Below are positions 4,993 to 6,352 of a stretch of DNA of 6,352 nt, piece by piece. The translations under genes and the position numbers were made by a program. Source of the DNA: JBBSGD01 sp038254435. GTDB lineage: Bacteria > Actinomycetota > CADDZG01 > WHSQ01. A model generated the notes under the pieces. It was given only the letters and a program-made list of their open reading frames with translations, did not search any database and was not told the origin of the DNA. The DNA is taken from contig JBBSGD010000089.1 of assembly GCA_038254435.1 (NCBI GenBank), forward strand, positions 1 to 6,352, written 5' to 3'. Positions within the stretch are counted from its first letter, which is position 1. Every line of letters begins with the position of its first letter.

Positions 4993-5271
4993 GTGAAGAG
5001 ACGCAAGCACACACCAGACCAGGTGGTGCGCAAGCTATAGGAGGCCGACCGGCTCCTCGCCGACGGCAAGCAAGTGCCCGAGGTCGCCAAGCACCTCGAG
5101 ATCTCCGAGCAGACCTATCACCGGTGGCGCAAGCAGTACGGCGGGCTCAAGGCCAACAATGCCAAGCGGCTCAGGGAGCTGGCCAAGGAGAACACCCGAC
5201 TGAAGCGGATCGTTGCCGACAAGGAGCTCGAGATCGACGCTCTCAAGGAGATTGCGGAGGGAAACTCTGAG
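4993..5271 (+). pseudogene. IS3-family OrfA (helix-turn-helix), nonsense-mutated
   Basis: From GTG 4993, with GGAGG about ten bases upstream, the frame reads VKRRKHTPDQVVRKL, then TAG at 5038-5040, then EADRLLADGKQVPEVAKHLE. The family has an Arg where the TAG stands (VRKLREADRLL), so this is a premature stop. The rest is typical: a helix-turn-helix around EVAKHLEISEQTYHRWRKQY, then a leucine-zipper-like coiled coil (ENTRLKRIVADKELEIDALK) ending EIAEGN. Relatives end in GNF-stop. Here AACTCTGA replaces what was probably AACTTCTGA, so one T seems lost near 5266, which also removes the natural stop. With the T restored, orfB lies in the -1 frame relative to orfA, the standard IS3 arrangement for programmed frameshifting. 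Confidence 0.8.
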
Positions 5272-6127
5272 CCCGGCGCGCCGGCTAAGTGCGGTCCTGA
5301 TGCTCCAGGAACGTCTCGACCTGTCGGAGCGGCGGGCTTGCCGGATAGTCGGTCAACATCGTTCCACCCAGCCTCGCCCGGTCACACGCGGCAAGGGCGA
5401 CGACGCTCTCAGAGCGCGCCTGCACGCCTTCAGCCGCAAGCACAAGCGCTGGGGCTATCGCAAGGCGTGGGCGGTCTTAAGAAACGAGGGCTGGGACGTC
5501 AACCGCAACAAGATCCACAGGCTGTGGCGAGAAGAGGGCCTCAAGGTGCCTCATCGGAAGCGGAAACGCCAACGCCTCGGGATCTCGGCCTGCCCGGCGG
5601 ACCGCCTGAGGGCGAAGCGACCGAACCACGTGTGGGGCCTCGACTTCCAGTTCGATCAGACCGCAGACGGCAAGATCTTGAAGCTACTCAACATCGTCGA
5701 CGAACACAGCAGGCAAGAGCTCGGCGGCTTGGTCGAGCTTCGCATCGACGCCGACCGCACCGTCGCCGTACTAGACGACATCGTGAAAAAGAGAGGAGAG
5801 GCGCCCGCATTCATTCGCTGTGACAACAGGCCCGAGCTGACAGCCCAACGCGCTTAGAGACTGGTGCCGCTTCTCGGCACGGGAACGAGCTACATCGAGC
5901 CGGGCTCCCCGTGGGAGAACCCCTTCGTCGAGTCATTCGGATCACGCATGCGCGACGAGGTGCTGTCGACCGAGCAGTTCGACACCTTGCTCGAGGCTCA
6001 GGTGCTGGTCGGGGACTGGAAGCACGAGTACAACAACTACCGGCCCCACAGCAGCCTGGGCTGGCGCTCCCCGGTCGCGTACGCTATCGCCTGGAAGGCG
6101 GAGAACCAAGTGGACCGACTCTCATAA
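5267..6127 (+). pseudogene. IS3-family OrfB (DDE transposase), frameshifted
   Basis: The frame starts near LSPARRLSAVLMLQERLDLS and has the HTH_21-like segment (ALRARLHAFSRKHKRWGYRK, then HRLWREEGLKV) and the integrase core. The catalytic positions are Asp in HVWGLDFQFD, Asp in CDNRPEL, and Glu in NPFVESFGSRMRDE. The usual DNGPEF is changed: Gly to Arg by one base, and Phe to Leu. An extra A at about 5847 shifts the frame to TAG at 5855-5857. A missing G at about 5876 brings back the original frame, so GTGTSYIEPGSPWENPFVES reads on to TAA 6127. Between the indels, the alternate frame reads ALRDWCRFS, exactly what the family has there. The protein is therefore split between the second Asp and the Glu and must be inactive. 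Confidence 0.85.
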
Positions 6128-6130
6128 GAG

Positions 6131-6151
6131 GTGGACCTATGAATGGGGTCC
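6131..6151 (-). repeat. Right terminal inverted repeat of the IS3 element
   Basis: GTGGACC (6131-6137) and GGGGTC (6145-6150) are the inverted partners of the left-end blocks. The repeat lies three bases after the orfB stop. The final base is C rather than the expected A, so the exact end is uncertain by about five bases. Confidence 0.6.
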
Positions 6152-6352
6152 GGTCAGCGGTGAAGGTCATCATCGATACGGCGACGAGGTCTGAAAGTTC
6201 TACGACGTTAGCTAGCTACCCAAATCCCTCAGTAGATTTGGCAAGAAGCGGAGATTAGCCTCTCGACCGTGAACGGCCACACTCTTGATGCCGTCGTGGA
6301 GCACTGCAGCGCGAAGTCGGCAGCGACTCGGTGCGCGACCAAGACTGGCGGA
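6152..6352 (+). other. Unassigned right flank with one hairpin
   Basis: I recognise no gene in these 201 bases. A frame is open from GTG 6269 to the edge (VNGHTLDAVVEHCSAKSAAT) and a minus-strand frame is open from the edge to about 6208, ending NLLRDLGS. Neither has a ribosome site or a family match I can name. It does not continue the dehydrogenase stub found left of the IS. Confidence 0.4.
6220..6241 (+). repeat. Perfect seven-base inverted repeat
   Basis: CCAAATC (6220-6226) and GATTTGG (6235-6241) are exact reverse complements across the eight-base loop CCTCAGTA. AT-rich stems are rare around here, so it stands out. It may be a terminator without a T-run, an operator or part of a mobile-element end; nothing beside it decides. 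Confidence 0.35.

Larger units (their letters stand above)
4920..6151 (+). mobile_element. Degenerate IS3-family insertion sequence
   Basis: This element of about 1.23 kb has two overlapping reading frames, orfA (helix-turn-helix) and orfB (DDE integrase), the standard IS3 layout. Both are broken. The ends share GACCCC then, after 7-8 unmatched bases, GGTCCAC: left 4921-4941, right 6131-6150 on the other strand. The left end starts TG; on the right, CA is expected but C follows GGGGTC, so the right end may be mutated (GGTCA at 6152-6156 is an alternative). I see no target-site duplication: the bases outside the two ends differ. It cuts a dehydrogenase gene at the left. It cannot supply its own transposase but might be moved by a relative's. 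Confidence 0.8.

Noticed and set aside
5213..5266. ATG 5213 as orfB start
   Set aside because: The first residues translate the orfA coiled coil out of frame; orfB similarity begins around 5267.
1..6352. CRISPR array, tRNA or rRNA genes
   Set aside because: No regularly spaced repeats, cloverleaf or rRNA-like sequence seen on either strand.

Overview
The window looks like a patchwork from a high-GC actinobacterium. The case rests on a Tat signal peptide with a strong Shine-Dalgarno site, a SigE-like ECF sigma factor coupled to a one-pass membrane protein, actinobacterial-style IS3 transposases, and a very GC-rich nitronate monooxygenase gene. I cannot name the genus. At least five segments are joined, and several junctions cut through genes.

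Layout. (1) 1-141: the last 35 codons and the right end of an IS3-family element. (2) 142-1755: a tightly packed + strand cassette for the cell envelope, less GC-rich than the catabolic genes. It holds a cysteine-rich protein that has lost its N-terminus at the IS end (resembling the methylamine dehydrogenase light chain family), a tiny two-helix membrane protein, a polytopic membrane protein and a Tat-exported protein. (3) 1756-2065: 310 bases without a convincing gene, containing two mutually exclusive hairpins. (4) 2066-3269: an ECF sigma factor whose stop overlaps the start of a one-pass membrane protein, probably its regulator. The outer domain of that protein looks like the domain of the Tat-exported protein. 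(5) 3301 to about 3580: the 5' part of a group II intron, with no reverse transcriptase and no 3' domains. (6) About 3580-4918: a GC-rich catabolic locus cut at both ends. It holds the first ~35 codons of an enolase-superfamily gene (- strand), an intact nitronate monooxygenase gene (+), and the first 14 codons of a 3-hydroxyisobutyrate dehydrogenase-like gene (+). (7) 4920 to about 6151: a decayed IS3-family element that interrupts the dehydrogenase; its orfA and orfB carry a nonsense mutation, indels and a substitution next to a catalytic Asp. (8) 6152-6352: unassigned sequence with one clear hairpin.

How the parts may work together. Segments 2 and 4 could form one envelope system: the membrane partner would hold or release the sigma factor, and the exported proteins would be targets or relatives of the sensor. 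This is inferred from order, strand and domain similarity only. The intact protein-coding genes are the two membrane-protein genes, the Tat-exported protein, the sigma factor and its partner, and the monooxygenase. Most of the rest is remnant.
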